Source: Symsagittifera roscoffensis (taxonomy: Eukaryota; Xenacoelomorpha; Acoela; Convolutidae). Taken from it: a DNA stretch of 64,000 nucleotides. Below are positions 22,986 to 34,066 of this stretch, one piece after another (within the stretch, counting starts at the first letter, position 1; each line of letters opens with the position of its first letter). Both the position numbers and the translations under genes were made by a program. The DNA is taken from the NCBI RefSeq assembly GCF_963678635.1, contig NC_087062.1, positions 53,456,473-53,520,472 of the forward strand, written 5' to 3'. The notes under the pieces were generated by a model. That model worked only from the letters and a program-made list of their open reading frames with translations. It searched no databases and was not told the origin of the DNA.

Positions 22986-24640
22986 TGTTTGAGTAAAGTG
23001 CAATTTCGAGACCAACCGACAAAACTTTTGAATGTTTTTTTTTGCCTATACATTATCACGACTGTTAAATAGGCGTTCCATTGGTTTCTCGAATTCCTAG
23101 GTTGATGTGGTCGACTTATGGTTCTCGACTATATGGGTCAAGTGAAAGCCCAAATCATGTAGGTTCGAAATGGTAGTCAGCCAGGGTCGAAACGTTAGAC
23201 CTTAAAATTTTTTGTTGCTATGAATCTTTTCACAAAACTTTTTTTATAACTATAACTAAAAAGCAGACAGTTTTTGTATTTTTTCATTTTCATGCGAGTT
23301 TTTTGGCTGAATTTGATTTTTGATGGGGCTAAAGAATGTTGAGCCTCTTAATTTATACGCGTTTATATTAAGGCTCAATATTGAAAGCCAAATATTTTTG
23401 TTGCATGACTTATTTTTGGTGAATTTTTTGTTCTACTTTTTATCGAACTTGTTCTGCTTCCGGAAATGTTTAAGTAATTGTAGTTTTTTCATTTTGTTTC
23501 GATGAAATTGTTGCGATTATCCGTTTCCATTTTTGCTATTTTTCATTTTTCCATACCGGTGTAAATGAAAGTGGCACCATGCGATTATGTTTAGCAAAAT
23601 TTGACAACTGACAATTTTTTGCTTTTTCAATTATTCTATCCTTCTTTATAAGTTGATTTTATCTGTTTATTTATTGATATTTTTGATAGTTTCTGTTTTT
23701 AAATATATTGTTGTTTTGGCTTACACTTCATTGTGGCTAGCCTATCTGGGAGTTTAATTAACAAAAAGTTATAATCTGTTTTGTTGTTATTTGCTTACAC
23801 AAGCAAACTTGTGTTAAAGAATAAACTTTCTTTTTTTTCCAACCTATGTCGCAAATTTTGTTGCGACGCAAATATGGATGCGACAAAATGTGTTCATTTT
23901 GAAAACGTTCATATTGATCAATAACCAGCTAATAAGCACAGCCAATGCTAAGGAGATTAACACAGACTATTATATTACAAATAGAACTTTAGCTTCAAGT
24001 TATCATAGATATGTAGCGTATAGGTAGGGAATGAGACCAGCAACAAAATAAGAAGGTTGGAACCTGGGCCGAGTCGGATGTTTTTAATGAATTTTTTCGT
24101 ATACTAGCTATAATGCGCCTGCTCTATAAATTGAGGCATGTTAGTTGATAAGTTCCTTTTTTTTCTCAAATTGACTGTTACTGCTAATGCGTCATAATTG
24201 GCTTGCAGCACTTAAAAATTATGTAGACTCATAACTATAACTGGCGGTGCGTCACTTAACAAATTTTGTAGACTCAAATTTTAACTCATTCATCGTTTCG
24301 CAGTAGCGTTTATCGGTTATATTTTTGCTTGTGTATGCGAAGTGCTTTTTGCTTGTGTTTTGTTTGTGTATGCGATGATTTGTTTTGATGAGCTTATTTG
24401 GGAGTAGCACTAACAATACTTGAATTATCTATTTTGTTTTTTTTTGTAGTTTTTGAGCATGTTTTGGAGCTGAGGTTGTTTGTTATTTTAAGCCTAATTG
24501 GACATCTAACACACCCGAAAGGCGTCTTCTAATGTTCGCTGTTTTCGAGCTTTTTTTGAACTTTAAGTGAGAAGACTCGAATGATCTAACTGTTGTTTGT
24601 TATTTTGAGCCTATTTGGAGCAGAACTGACAATGCTAGAT
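22986..24640. other. AT-rich intergenic stretch
   Basis: No gene seen. At 23160-23203 there is a motif 'ggttcgaaatggtagtcagc' followed by 'cagggtcgaaacgttagacc', which looks like a fragment of an old dispersed element, though I cannot assign it. The exons upstream of the gene at 25180 may lie here or further left, but none could be picked out with confidence. Confidence 0.35.
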
Positions 24641-25179
24641 TCTGCATTTTGTTGTTTGTTGTTGTTCCGACCATTTGAAAAATGTGGAGGAGCTTTGTAT
24701 TCGGTTAATTTTTTTTTTTTTTGCTTTTTGATTTCCCGCAAAATTACGTACCACAAATATTCATCGGAATATTCGAGTGATATGCCATATTTAAGCCCCT
24801 TCAGTCTTAATTCGAACTACATTAAGCATTTTGAAAAATTTATCTCATGGTTGAGAAAAATTGGTTTGAAATTTTTATTTCTGGCTTAATTTCGAGCTAA
24901 TAAAATCAAGCCGTGAAAACTTAGATTTACTGGACTGAATTTTGTTTTTAAAGTTTTTTTTGCTCCATTTTGGGAATCAAAAACTTCAAAAATTCAAAAA
25001 TTCCAATTGGCCACTTTGACTATGGCTGTCGCATTTGCTTAATTTATATTTTTCGTTCAGGTTTTTTTATCACAGCTCACCAATTTGCACTTTTTTCCAT
25101 TTGCTAGGACTATGGTCGGAACATTCTGTGCTACTTGCGCAGCAACTAGATTTTCTTGTTTGTTCTGTTTTTGTCGCAG
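24641..25179 (+). repeat. dispersed repeat R, copy 2, ending in a splice acceptor
   Basis: Second copy of the repeat at 22355-22985. Its right end 'gtcggaacattctgtgctac' runs into a pyrimidine-rich tract and 'gtcgcag' (25173-25179), which serves as the likely 3' splice site of the exon starting at 25180. Copy 1 has the same pyrimidine tract but 'tttttcataaacc' in place of the AG. Confidence 0.6.
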
Positions 25180-25372
25180 CGATGCAGTAGAGGATGGAGT
25201 GAAGGAATGGTTTGGGGAGTGGGAGTGGATTGTGAGTGCGAGACATAGACTGCCCTACTGTGCGGGCATGTTCAAGATAGGACACCAAATGGGCGGCTCC
25301 TCTGGCCCCATCGAGATAGTCTACATCGGACACACCACTGCACAACGCTCCCTCAGAGAAGTCATCTCGTCG
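25180..25372 (+). CDS. GIY-YIG-like protein, third-last exon
   Basis: Exon bounded by a good acceptor ('ctgtttttgtcgcag') and a donor ('tcg|gtatgg'). It begins with the last base of a split codon, then 64 codons, ending in phase 0. It encodes a Trp-rich lead (residues 10-16) and then A28-G29-M30-F31-K32-I33, a loop, and I46-V47-Y48-I49-G50-H-T-T with R56 and R59. The order G-x-[YF]-x-I, about 13 residues, then Y-I-G-x-T and a following Arg is that of the N-terminal half of GIY-YIG nucleases. The Tyr of 'GIY' is replaced by Phe31. Without splicing the frame stays open back to ATGs at 25112 and 25085, so an alternative first exon starting there is possible. The resemblance is my own reading and needs a profile search. 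Confidence 0.65.
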
Positions 25373-25679
25373 GTATGGGTGCCTCTAAAATATCACAAAT
25401 CAAACACATCTAACTTCTTCGATTCAATCATTTCGTCTGGTCTGTTTCAAAAATAGACATTCATAGTAGAAATGAGCTTCAGTTCACCTTAAAAACCAGT
25501 TATTTTGCGCAGATAAATATAGATTACTCAACAATATATATATATTTTGTGTTGATCTGCCAAGGTACTTAAAACTAAATTTTAATTTCCAATTTCGGTG
25601 TTTTCTGGAAAGTAATTTGTATAGGATTTAAAAGCGAAAAGTAAAAATTCATCGTAATGTTTCCAATGTATATGAGTAG

Positions 25680-25832
25680 ATGCTGTGGGGCTACGAGGGT
25701 GGGGAGCGACTGGCCATGTTCCTGGTAGACCCTGTGTTCAAGCAGAACATCATGTTGCAGTGGGTGTGCAGCATCTACCCAGAGGAGTTGATTGAAGACG
25801 AGATTGAGGAGTACCTAGCAACCCACCATAAG
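25680..25832 (+). CDS. GIY-YIG-like protein, second-last exon
   Basis: Starts after 'tatgagtag' in phase 0 and ends at 'aag|gtacca' in phase 0: exactly 51 codons (residues 65-115). It has a hydrophobic strand (L75-A-M-F-L-V80), a strand L90-Q-W-V93, then an acidic helix P98-E-E-L-I-E-D-E-I-E-E-Y-L110 and T112-H-H-K. In GIY-YIG proteins the helix with the metal-binding Glu follows such a strand and is followed by a short basic turn; E103, E105 or E107 could be that Glu. Splicing is supported by matching phases on both sides. Confidence 0.65.
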
Positions 25833-26035
25833 GTACCAAACTTTCATCCCTCTCAATGTCTACTGTATCTGATAGGAGTTCTCGCATCCAAAAAAAAATG
25901 TTCAAGGTAAGTTTTTGAGATAGTTTTTGCTCTATTCATTTATGAGCGTGTTGTTCTTTTAGATTCGCTGTATCAATTCATCTCGGCTACAAATGAATGA
26001 GAGATACTGCAATTAAATTTCATGCATGTTGATAG

Positions 26036-26137
26036 GTGCCGGAGTACAATGACCCAATGGAGGAGGACAAGGGCATCTGGGTGGTGGTGGACGAAGATGG
26101 ACACCCCAGCAATACCATTGCTGGCGACTACGACTAG
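26036..26137 (+). CDS. GIY-YIG-like protein, last exon and stop
   Basis: Acceptor 'tgttgatag|gtg' in phase 0, 33 codons and TAG (26135-26137). It begins V116-P117-E118-Y119-N120; 'P-x-[YW]-N' with Asn at this place is the closing motif of many GIY-YIG domains. A short acidic tail follows with I129-W-V-V-V-D and ends in G-D-Y-D. Base composition is clearly higher in GC than the surroundings, as expected for an exon. The total from 25180 is 148 residues. Upstream exons are needed (the first exon here is not initial) but were not found. No AATAAA was seen in the 250 bp after the stop. Confidence 0.65.
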   Translation: MPEYNDPMEEDKGIWVVVDEDGHPSNTIAGDYD

Positions 26138-26901
26138 GCCGCAAACAGAGAATGAGGAACGACAGCCAATGAAATTATGATATAGAAAACACAATGTAAA
26201 CAACTGAACGACACTTTTCTTCATTTTCTAGCAATATAGAATAGTTCGTCTGCCACGTGTTCCCCTGTGTCATATTAACCTGATGAGTCATTTTAGCCTG
26301 CATTCACTCTGCGTTATTCGGCAAGCGCGCTTCAAAAGGCCTCTACACTTTAATTTTCTATGTTTTTTTTCAAGTGCTGGCAGCAAAACTTTCTAGAGCG
26401 CTTAACCATGCAAATCTTTGTGTTGTTTGATTGTTTGAGTAGTATTACGTGCGATTCGATGCTTGAAAAAAATGGTCTAAAACGAAAAAATAGGAAACTT
26501 CAAGATTCTGAGTGCTTAGGCAAGCTCGCTTCCCATGGTTCGATGTTTCCATTTTATAAGCCGACTTCGAAGGTCAAGAACAATATCAAGACTCTATCAA
26601 AAACTCATTATCGAAATGGAATTTTCATCTTATATTTTATGAGCCAGGAGCAGTCGAAACATACATTGAGCTTAGTTTCTTCATAGCGATAGTGGTGGTA
26701 GGTTAGATACCGTTGGAAAAGTTCAGTAAAAAACAAAACAATTGACTAATGTGTGTGAACACAAAATGGAGATTTGTACTAAATGACTATTATCTAGCGA
26801 GAAAACGAACTTAGAGCTCAAATCGAGGAAACAGTACAGATTGGCCCGAATGCAATGGTTGAAGTGAAGATATTCAAAATTTAAAAAATAGAAGACGAAA
26901 C
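26138..26901. other. 3' flank of the GIY-YIG-like gene, no further gene
   Basis: Contains the presumed 3' untranslated region. A 108-codon open frame at 26360-26686 lacks splice or composition support and is not called as a gene. Confidence 0.4.
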
Positions 26902-27320
26902 CAGGGGCGAATCTAGTATTTTCACGGGGGATTTTCAAAAAAAATTTTCGACCTTTTTTTTAGGTTGGCTAAAACCATTTTCTGAAATCTCCCCAAGCAC
27001 TAAAAAGACCCTGTTTTGGCGAAATTTTCTGCGCCGCAAGCAAAATTTTGAAAAAACAGGCCAAAAAAACGTTTTTAGGCACTTTTTGGAAATTTTTGAC
27101 CAAAAAAATTGCGTTTTTTTGGCGCGCGCTTCCCCTCTAAAGTTAGTCAATTTTGCCACCCAAGGCGCCTTTCAGAAAAATAATAGGGCCCGTTAGTCAA
27201 AAATGGATATCTCAATTAGTACAAACGTAACCCTCCTTTGGGTCGGCAGAGGGTCGAATCCCTGAAAAAAAAGCGTATGCCCCCTGCCCTTTACACCCCC
27301 TCCACTTAAATCCGCTGGTG
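26902..27320 (-). mobile_element. hAT-type MITE, copy 2, nearly complete
   Basis: The left end reads 'caggggcgaatctag' and the right end (reverse complement) 'caccagcggatttaag'. It is flanked by an imperfect 8-bp target-site duplication: gacgaaac (26894-26901) and gacgtaac (27321-27328). Length about 419 bp. It contains the family core: 'aatttttgaccaaaaaaatt', 'ggcgcgcgc', 'aaggcgcctttcag', 'gggtcgaatccctg'. Non-coding, reverse orientation relative to copies 1, 5, 6 and 7. CAG...CTG-type ends and an 8-bp duplication point to the hAT superfamily. Confidence 0.8.
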
Positions 27321-27328
27321 GACGTAAC

Positions 27329-28500
27329 GATTAAAGTGTCTATCTTCTCCAATTTTTTTCACTTAATTCCAACATGTTCTTTTCTGGTAAAAGGCGATGA
27401 ATTTATTTAATGACAACTAATAAAAGCTAAACTATAGTGAAAATTGCTCGAGAATTGAATTGAGATTTCATTAACAAATAGCTGTCAATGTGAGCAAGGT
27501 GGCAATCCTTCGAAAGCGAAAAATGTGTTGTGTCATTGGTAATCTTCCTTTAACCCGAGTTGACCTTCATACAACAAATGCTTATCATACAATTTCATAC
27601 ATGAAAAGCGCTTATGATAGAATTTTAATAAATACTGATCACAATCACTTTTTGCATGGCTACAAAACTTTTTGCAAGCTTTTTGCAAAATAAAACTTCT
27701 GATTTTCATGTTAGAAAAAAAATCTTTTTAGTCGCCAAATCACCTTTTTGCATCTCCAAACGTCTCTCTCAAAATTTGAACTTTTTTGTCTAAAAGCTAA
27801 TCAAGATTGAGATATTCATACTAATGAACTAAAACTTACTTTTTTTGTGAATATAAAATTTCATTATTTTTATATGATTTGAAAAACTTTGTTCTGTCAA
27901 AAAACAAGCACTCAAATTTCAAGTTTTTTATTAAGCAGTACACAAAAATTTTTAAGACTAAGTGAAAATAAAAATTTCAATTATATTAAATAATCCCCTG
28001 ATGCAGCTTATCTGTGAGATATCGCAACACTAACAGCCGGTATCCTTTTTAGAAAGTTATTGATTCTTGTCTTTTTGGGAGAAAACGCCATAATTTAAAA
28101 TGAAAATCAAATAAAAGTTTTTTTAGTAAATGGAAAAGCTGCTGGTCACTACTATAATAAGGTTTGTAACTGGCGTGGAACTGTTTTTTAATACTTTGTT
28201 GGCAAGTTTTTTTGATAGTTGAGCTTTTTTCCAAGATGCTGAACAACCATGCTTGAGACGAAAGCACGAGAGTTCGCTTCCACTCGATATGTATTTTTTG
28301 CAGACTGAATAACTTCAACTATGGTCTGTCTGAACTTTTTTGTCGGCCTGGTGTTCACGCAGATAAGTTCCCTTTCAGCTTCACAGTTTTTGCACATCCC
28401 CTAATTTTACTTCTTTGGTTTACAAAACTGGCCCTGTGTTGTCACAGCACTAGACTTAACCAATCAGAAATTTGATAAAAAAGAAATTTCTCCCCCAACT
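27329..28500. other. AT-rich intergenic stretch
   Basis: No gene or transposon end seen. Short open frames (27490-27693 plus, 28049-28318 minus) look random. Confidence 0.4.
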
Positions 28501-28670
28501 ACCTTTGAGGAGGTCCTCAATTTATGTCGTGACCAATACGGGTCGCGTAAATGGCCATTGCGCGACCAATTAACCCTAATTTGTACCGAGACTCGAGCCG
28601 CGCAAAATCAAGCGAGGGTTACAATCACGCAAAATGAGTTGAGCAAAATGTAGTATTGCAAATACTACAC
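28501..28670 (+). repeat. repeat with 'gggtcgcgtaaatggcc', copy 1
   Basis: The phrase 'gaccaatacgggtcgcgtaaatggcc' (split here: 'gaccaatacgggtcgcg' + 'taaatggcc') recurs at about 37214-37246 as 'gaccaaactcggtcgcg' + 'taaatggcc', each followed by 'gcg.gc/gcgagc', 'taaccctaattt/taacactagctt' and a Cys-arm-like 'cgcaaaatc/gggcaaaga' block. Diverged copies of one dispersed element. Confidence 0.5.
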
Positions 28671-28680
28671 TAACTTAAGG

Positions 28681-29384
28681 TTTAACTTAGTTTTCTAACA
28701 TTTAAAATACCTCTCCGATTTGAATAATTCTTTCAAGATCGGACTCACATTTTTCTGCTGCTTTTAGCCTCGATATTGGAAACAAGAATGTCGCCAGTTA
28801 GGCGGACTGATTTACTGTCTTGCCTTAAAAAGCAGACACTAAGCCCCCAGTCCTTTGCGATCCTAACAAAAAACTTTGATTTTTTAATTAAGTAACAATT
28901 AAGTGCAACACTGATAAATTGCCCTTATCTTTTAAATTATTGATTTTTAATGCTAAAAAATCAATAAGTTGCAAATTTCAATTTCATCAAGAGTATGAAG
29001 AAAAGGGGGAAAATGAAGTTTGAAGCCTAGACTGCAGGTGCAGTTTTGTCTCAGCCTAAGAGCTGAGAAATAAATCAACTTGAATCTTCACAATTTTTGT
29101 CCCCCACTCGCTCAGTCGAGTAGAACTTTTTTCCTTTTTCCTAATTACTAATTTTTCTTTAAACAAAAAATACTTTTGAAAAATATAACATTCCAGAACA
29201 GAAAGAGGTAAGATTCTAATGTTTTCCTTCAACGTAAGTCAATATAACTTAACCTAAACACCCCAAACCTATTTTGGTATTTAAGACAATTGTTCATCCA
29301 TTTATAACTCATTTATACTTAATTAATCATCCTTTTTAATTTATCAATTTTTATAAAAAATCATTTTAACTCTAGGACCAGATC
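28681..29384 (+). repeat. direct repeat D, left copy
   Basis: Matches 36301-36890 throughout: 'tttaacttagttttctaaca', 'ctctccgatttgaa.a', 'ctttcaagatcggactcac', 'ttactgtcttgccttaaaaa', 'tttcatcaagagtatgaaga', 'cactcgctcagtcgagta', 'ccaaacctattttgg' and 'ctctaggaccagat'. The left copy has about 110 bp (28858-28970) that the right copy lacks. Contains the palindrome actcg-ctcagt-cgagt. Non-coding. Confidence 0.8.
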
Positions 29385-29591
29385 GACTATGATCTATTAT
29401 TTATTTTAACTGAGACTTATAATTTTTGTTACTAATTGAAACAGAGGGATCTAACAATCGACTCTCAAGTATCTTTTAGTAAAGCTGGTGAAGAGAACTA
29501 CCCCTTAAAATGTATATAGTTCTAATTAATTGTAGTTATTGCAAATATTAGGAAAGTGAGTTTCTGTTAGTCAGTTTCTCACTTCAAAAAG

Positions 29592-29975
29592 CTAGAGACA
29601 GAGGCTATCTATCTTTAGGGCCCGCAATCTAATAGACCGTCCTATTGTCAGATACTCCTCGATAGAGTTAAGTTTATCAATATCTTCTGTTTTGCGCTTC
29701 AGTCTTTTACAGCTCTCTGCTAACACTATCTCATGGCAGTTTAACTCATTATTATTATAACTAATATATACCAAAATATATATACCTAAAATAGCTCTAC
29801 TAACATATGTTAACCTAGCTATTTCCAGTTTTATTCTTTCTTCATACATTCCGAAATTAATAGAAAAACTTATTAAATACTTCATTTCATTCTTAAAAAG
29901 GGGTAAGAGGTCCTGTATGCAATATGAGTGTACTCTAAATGATTGATAAATTGATTTCTCCCAGCATATACACAA
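29592..29975 (-). CDS. unrecognised 127-codon open frame
   Basis: ATG to stop, 127 codons, longer than most chance frames in this AT-rich sequence. The translation is rich in Ile, Leu, Tyr and Lys, with a hydrophobic run near residues 60-72 (A-I-L-G-I-Y-I-L-V-Y-I) and a charged C-terminal half. I recognise no domain. It lies between direct repeats D, near a LINE remnant, and could be part of a decayed element or a chance frame. No splice sites or polyadenylation signal support it. Confidence 0.2.
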   Translation of the reverse strand: MCICWEKSIYQSFRVHSYCIQDLLPLFKNEMKYLISFSINFGMYEERIKLEIARLTYVSRAILGIYILVYISYNNNELNCHEIVLAESCKRLKRKTEDIDKLNSIEEYLTIGRSIRLRALKIDSLCL

Positions 29976-30229
29976 TCAAGCCTGTGCTACATTGGGATTC
30001 ATTCTCAATTCTTCATTGTGCAATTGTGCTTTATATTATTTTCACCCTTGTGCGTGGCTTACCTTCTAACCTAACTTAACTTAACTCTAAACTTAATTAT
30101 CTCGCCAGGGAAGGAAATTTTGGTCAAAAATAGCAAAGAAACGGTCTACGCTCACTAGGTAAGAAACTATAAGGTGTTTTTTTCTGACATTTTTTTTTCG
30201 ACAACCAAGTTGATGGAAGCTCACTGAAA

Positions 30230-31010
30230 CTATGCTAAAATTAGGTAAAAATTACAATAAGCACACAGATAAGCTATTTAAGAAAAAAAATAACTAAAAA
30301 CTCCACAAATTTAGTTAAAATAAGTCGGATTAAGTTAGATAAACTTCCATATTAAAAAAATTTGGCCAAATTATATCAGAATAGGTGCAATTAAGCCAGA
30401 TAAACTCCCATTTTAACAAAGTTTTGCCCGTTTTTGGTCAAAGCATTTTCGATTAAACTAATTAAGCTTCCCTTGTAACAAATTTTTGCCCATTTCTGGT
30501 ACAATTAAGCACAATTAAATTAAGTAAACTCCAATTTAAAACAAAAATTTTCCAATTTTGGCTCAAATAGAGCCATGTAAGCTCGTTTAATTCAGCATTA
30601 TTCTAAAATTCCCCTAATTTTTATTAACATGAAGCCTTTTAAGCTACGTAAACTAAAATTTATTCTAAATTTCACCCAGTTTTGGTCCAAATAAGCCCAA
30701 TTCAGAAAAGTTAACTTCAAATTAACCTAAAAGTAACCCAATTGTGACCCAAATAGAGCCATTTAAGCTAGCTTAACTCAGTATTAAAATAAAAATCTTC
30801 ATAGTTTTTTCTAAAGTGAAACTGTCTAATTTAGGTAAACTAGGAAGTAATCTAATTTTTACCCAAAATAAGCCCAATAGAGATACCTAAAATTCAAATT
30901 TACCTAAAGTTTAAAACTTTGATCAAAATAAGCCATTTAGGATAAAAACAACTCCAATTCATCAAAATAAATGGTCCACATAAGCCTAACTAAGATAAAC
31001 AAAACTCAAT
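30230..31010 (+). repeat. degenerate ~62-bp minisatellite (about 12 copies)
   Basis: A decayed tandem array with a repeating pattern 'taaactcca.tttaa', '.aaatttt.ccca.ttttgg', 'caaataagcc.a.ttaag'. Repeat starts are near 30343, 30400, 30465 and 30527 and then about every 62 bp to about 31010. Copies are strongly diverged, so the array is old. Non-coding. Confidence 0.75.
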
Positions 31011-33400
31011 TTTATCTGGAAATTCATCTATAAACTAGTCAGTGTGAACTCAAAATCGAGAAGTAAATTGAAAATTATTTCTACTAACAACTGGTAAAAA
31101 TTTAAAAATTATCAAAATTCGATCATATTGATTTCCTCTACGATATTTAAAAAAATGTTTGAAACAAACTAAAAAGTGTCAAAATAATCACAGTTAAGGT
31201 AGGTTAAATCACCTTTTAGGTGAGAATAAACCAATTTCTATCAATTTAGTCACCATTTATTAATGAAAAATTGAAAATTGATAAAACTAAGCAAATTTTC
31301 TTTCAAATTTTCAACTTAATCACAGTAGAAAAGCCTTAAATAAAATTGTAAAAATTTCTGACATCGAGAAAAATTAATATTAACAAATTCTTTAATCGAT
31401 TTTTAATCTTTAAAATACAACCTAAAGTAGGAAGTGAAAATTACTAATTTTCTTTGGTACATTACTAACACTAAACAAGACCATACCATCATTTTATCGA
31501 AACACACTTACGAAGATAAACACGAACTATGTGTCCTTTTTCGAGGATACACTCCCAAAATAGATACAATTCTCCAACAAGTAAACCTTACAAACAACAT
31601 AATATATACCAGAAGAACGGTTAATTGCTTCGTTCTCAATTTCTTTCTAAATTGTTACTAGTATGTCGATACCATTTAAAACTAAATACGATTTAACAAT
31701 AGTTTCATGCTGTTAAGATACTATCAAGAACAAAAAAAAGCTGAAAAAAAAACAAAAAAAAAACAAAAAACAACAAAAAATGGCAAGAACAATCGCATAT
31801 CCAGACTTAGCTCTCAAAAACAGTACAGGCTTAGACGCGAATGAAGAAGCAAGAGATTTTTTAAATATAGTAGAGAGAACTATTATTTTTACTAGGCATT
31901 CGACCAGCAGTCGTAGGTTCGAATCACGACGCATATGATAACAGAAAATGAGCAAAATTCGGTTCTCTTTTAGGTACTGCCTCCCAATGAATGAGGGAAT
32001 GAACTTTCATAGAGAAAAAGCTTATACAACTTTATATTTTGAGACACGAAAAAAAATCCTGTTATGCATAAGATTCTTATAGAGTCAAAAAAAACTTTAT
32101 CAAAAGAATCAATAGGCAAAACATTTGAAAGAAAAAATACGGTCGAAAACACTTTTATGATTAAAGAAGAAACAGAAAAAATGTTTTTCAAATATGTTGA
32201 TTTTTGATGTTGATGTTACTAATTTTTAATTTAAGATATATGATGACCATGCGAGTGATTGTATACTTTTAAAAAACTCCAAACAATTCTTTCTCCTGCG
32301 TTTCTGTGTGTGATTTTTTCTATAACTTCCTGAAACAGTTCAAATTTGTTGAGAGTGTACACCTGCAAAATGAAACAAAAAATAAGTTTCCTATTGAACC
32401 TTTATGGAACATAATTCATTCAACGGAACCTGTATCGCTAGCTTATTATCTTTGATTTGCAATCAATAAAGCAATGATAAACTGCGGAAGGTCAAGAGTT
32501 TAAACTGAATTAAGTTTTGAGTCAATTTCACTTCAAACAAAGGCGATTTTATGACTGAAAAACAGCACAAAAGTTAGTGGAAAAAATGCATTCGAAGCGG
32601 TCAACTAGCCAATGTAAACTTGTAGCAAGCCATTTAAAGCGAACAGATTTCTTGCCCTCGGAATCCTCTTAGTGCACATAGAGGAACTGATAGGTTGATT
32701 TTGAATTCGTTAGACACTAAGTTCCAAAAAACACACTAGCAGAATCACATTTAAATAGAAATCTCATCTCCCGAAGTTCTTAAAATTGCTTCATTGTAAG
32801 AACAATTCATTTACAAAAACGGGCAAACCAAAGTTTTGACCCAACCCGCCGTAAATCTGCGACAACATTGTTGGTGCTATATATAGCTTCTCATTAATGA
32901 TACCATTTAAATAAAGCAAACGAAAAAAAAGGTGGCTATGCTTAGCCTTCAAGACTCGAATGATACTCGCTACTCAAAAATTTGGTTAATTTCGTAATTT
33001 TTCAGCCAAAGAACTAAGACACGCATGCAAGTCATCATCTAGCATGTAAAAACTTATGGGATATAATTGTGCATTAAGAATATTTACCTCTCAATTTGCT
33101 CAAATATCTATCAATTTGGTTAATTTTGATGTAATCACAGATAAGTGAGACCTAGTAAAACCAGTTTCAGAACCTTTGGAGATTTCAGAAAAAATTTAAT
33201 TAATTTATCCTCAGACAAAAAATCCGTGTTAGTTTTTAGAAATTATTTGTCATCACTTCACTTATTTCTTTTTTTACTTTAAAATAAGCATAATGTTTGC
33301 TATAGCTACCATTCATAAGCTAAACTTAATAGCTGACGAACTTGAGATATATCGAGAAATACTCAAAATATGAATTATTCTTCTGCTTCGGACAAGGTTC
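31011..33400. other. AT-rich stretch, mostly featureless
   Basis: No gene seen. Contains an A-rich tract (31730-31785) followed by a tRNA-like fragment (31880-31935), listed separately. The open frames at 31434-31661, 31713-31955 and 31970-32191 lack any support. Confidence 0.4.
31870..31940 (+). repeat. tRNA-like fragment, probable SINE head
   Basis: 'ggcattcgaccagcagtcg' followed by 'taggttcgaatcacgac' resembles the anticodon arm, variable loop and T arm of a tRNA; 'ggttcgaatc' is a near-consensus B box. The 5' half of a tRNA is not recognisable, so this is not a functional tRNA gene. A decayed SINE head is the best reading. Confidence 0.45.
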
Positions 33401-33409
33401 TGCCTAGCA

Positions 33410-33649
33410 ATGGAAATTATTTTTGTGCTCATTACAACATCCCACCTAATTGAAGTCGACCATGTACTTGCTAGTGTGAACACAATTTATATTTACCCCG
33501 ATCAATCGAAATTGATTCTTTATTATAAAAAGCTTGCCGGTTTCAATGGAGGAGCAATCACAATTGAAAATACGAGCTCTCAATACTCTCAAATTATCAA
33601 TGCTTTTGTGAACCAGCATAACACAGTAGATATCAATTTGATTTCCTAG
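33410..33649 (+). CDS. unrecognised 79-codon open frame
   Basis: ATG to stop with a hydrophobic first 20 residues and a mixed polar remainder. No domain recognised and no splice signals assessed as convincing. Its composition is more protein-like than most small frames nearby, but chance is the simplest explanation. Confidence 0.15.
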   Translation: MEIIFVLITTSHLIEVDHVLASVNTIYIYPDQSKLILYYKKLAGFNGGAITIENTSSQYSQIINAFVNQHNTVDINLIS

Positions 33650-34066
33650 TAAAAAAGATAATACTTGTTTAATTGTTACAGTTTCTTATAATAGTTAAAC
33701 TGTTCTCCTTTTTCTAGTTTACTTATTCTCCTTTTTCTACTTTCTTATAGTTTTTTTTTCAAAATTTGATTATTAATCGTACTGACAATCTGCAATGTAA
33801 TTCCTGAAGACGTGTCTAACAATGACACTACACGATTGCACGAAGAAACAATTTTTGTAACCAATGGCTAATTAAAAGCCTTAAATTTTATTTATAATTT
33901 TTTATTGTGGTTGGCTTATGCATGACACAAAAATACCCATAACAGGAAAAACACTTAAGAAACAGGACATTAAAATTACAAATCTCGAAATTATTTACCT
34001 TTTAAAAGTTATCAAAACTTTTTTTGTGTACAACACACAATTACTCTTTTATATGAATCTGTAAGT

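Noticed and set aside
25085-25179. Cys- and Phe-rich N-terminal extension of the GIY-YIG-like exon as a signal peptide
   Set aside because: The sequence aligns with dispersed repeat R and ends in a good acceptor, so it is more likely intron than coding. It is kept as an alternative start only.
26360-26686. 108-codon plus-strand frame after the GIY-YIG-like gene
   Set aside because: AT-rich codon use like the intergenic background, no recognised motif, and no splice connection to the gene before it.
30230-31010. The 62-bp array as a CRISPR array
   Set aside because: The repeats are diverged and adjacent, without conserved repeats separated by unique spacers, and the context is eukaryotic.
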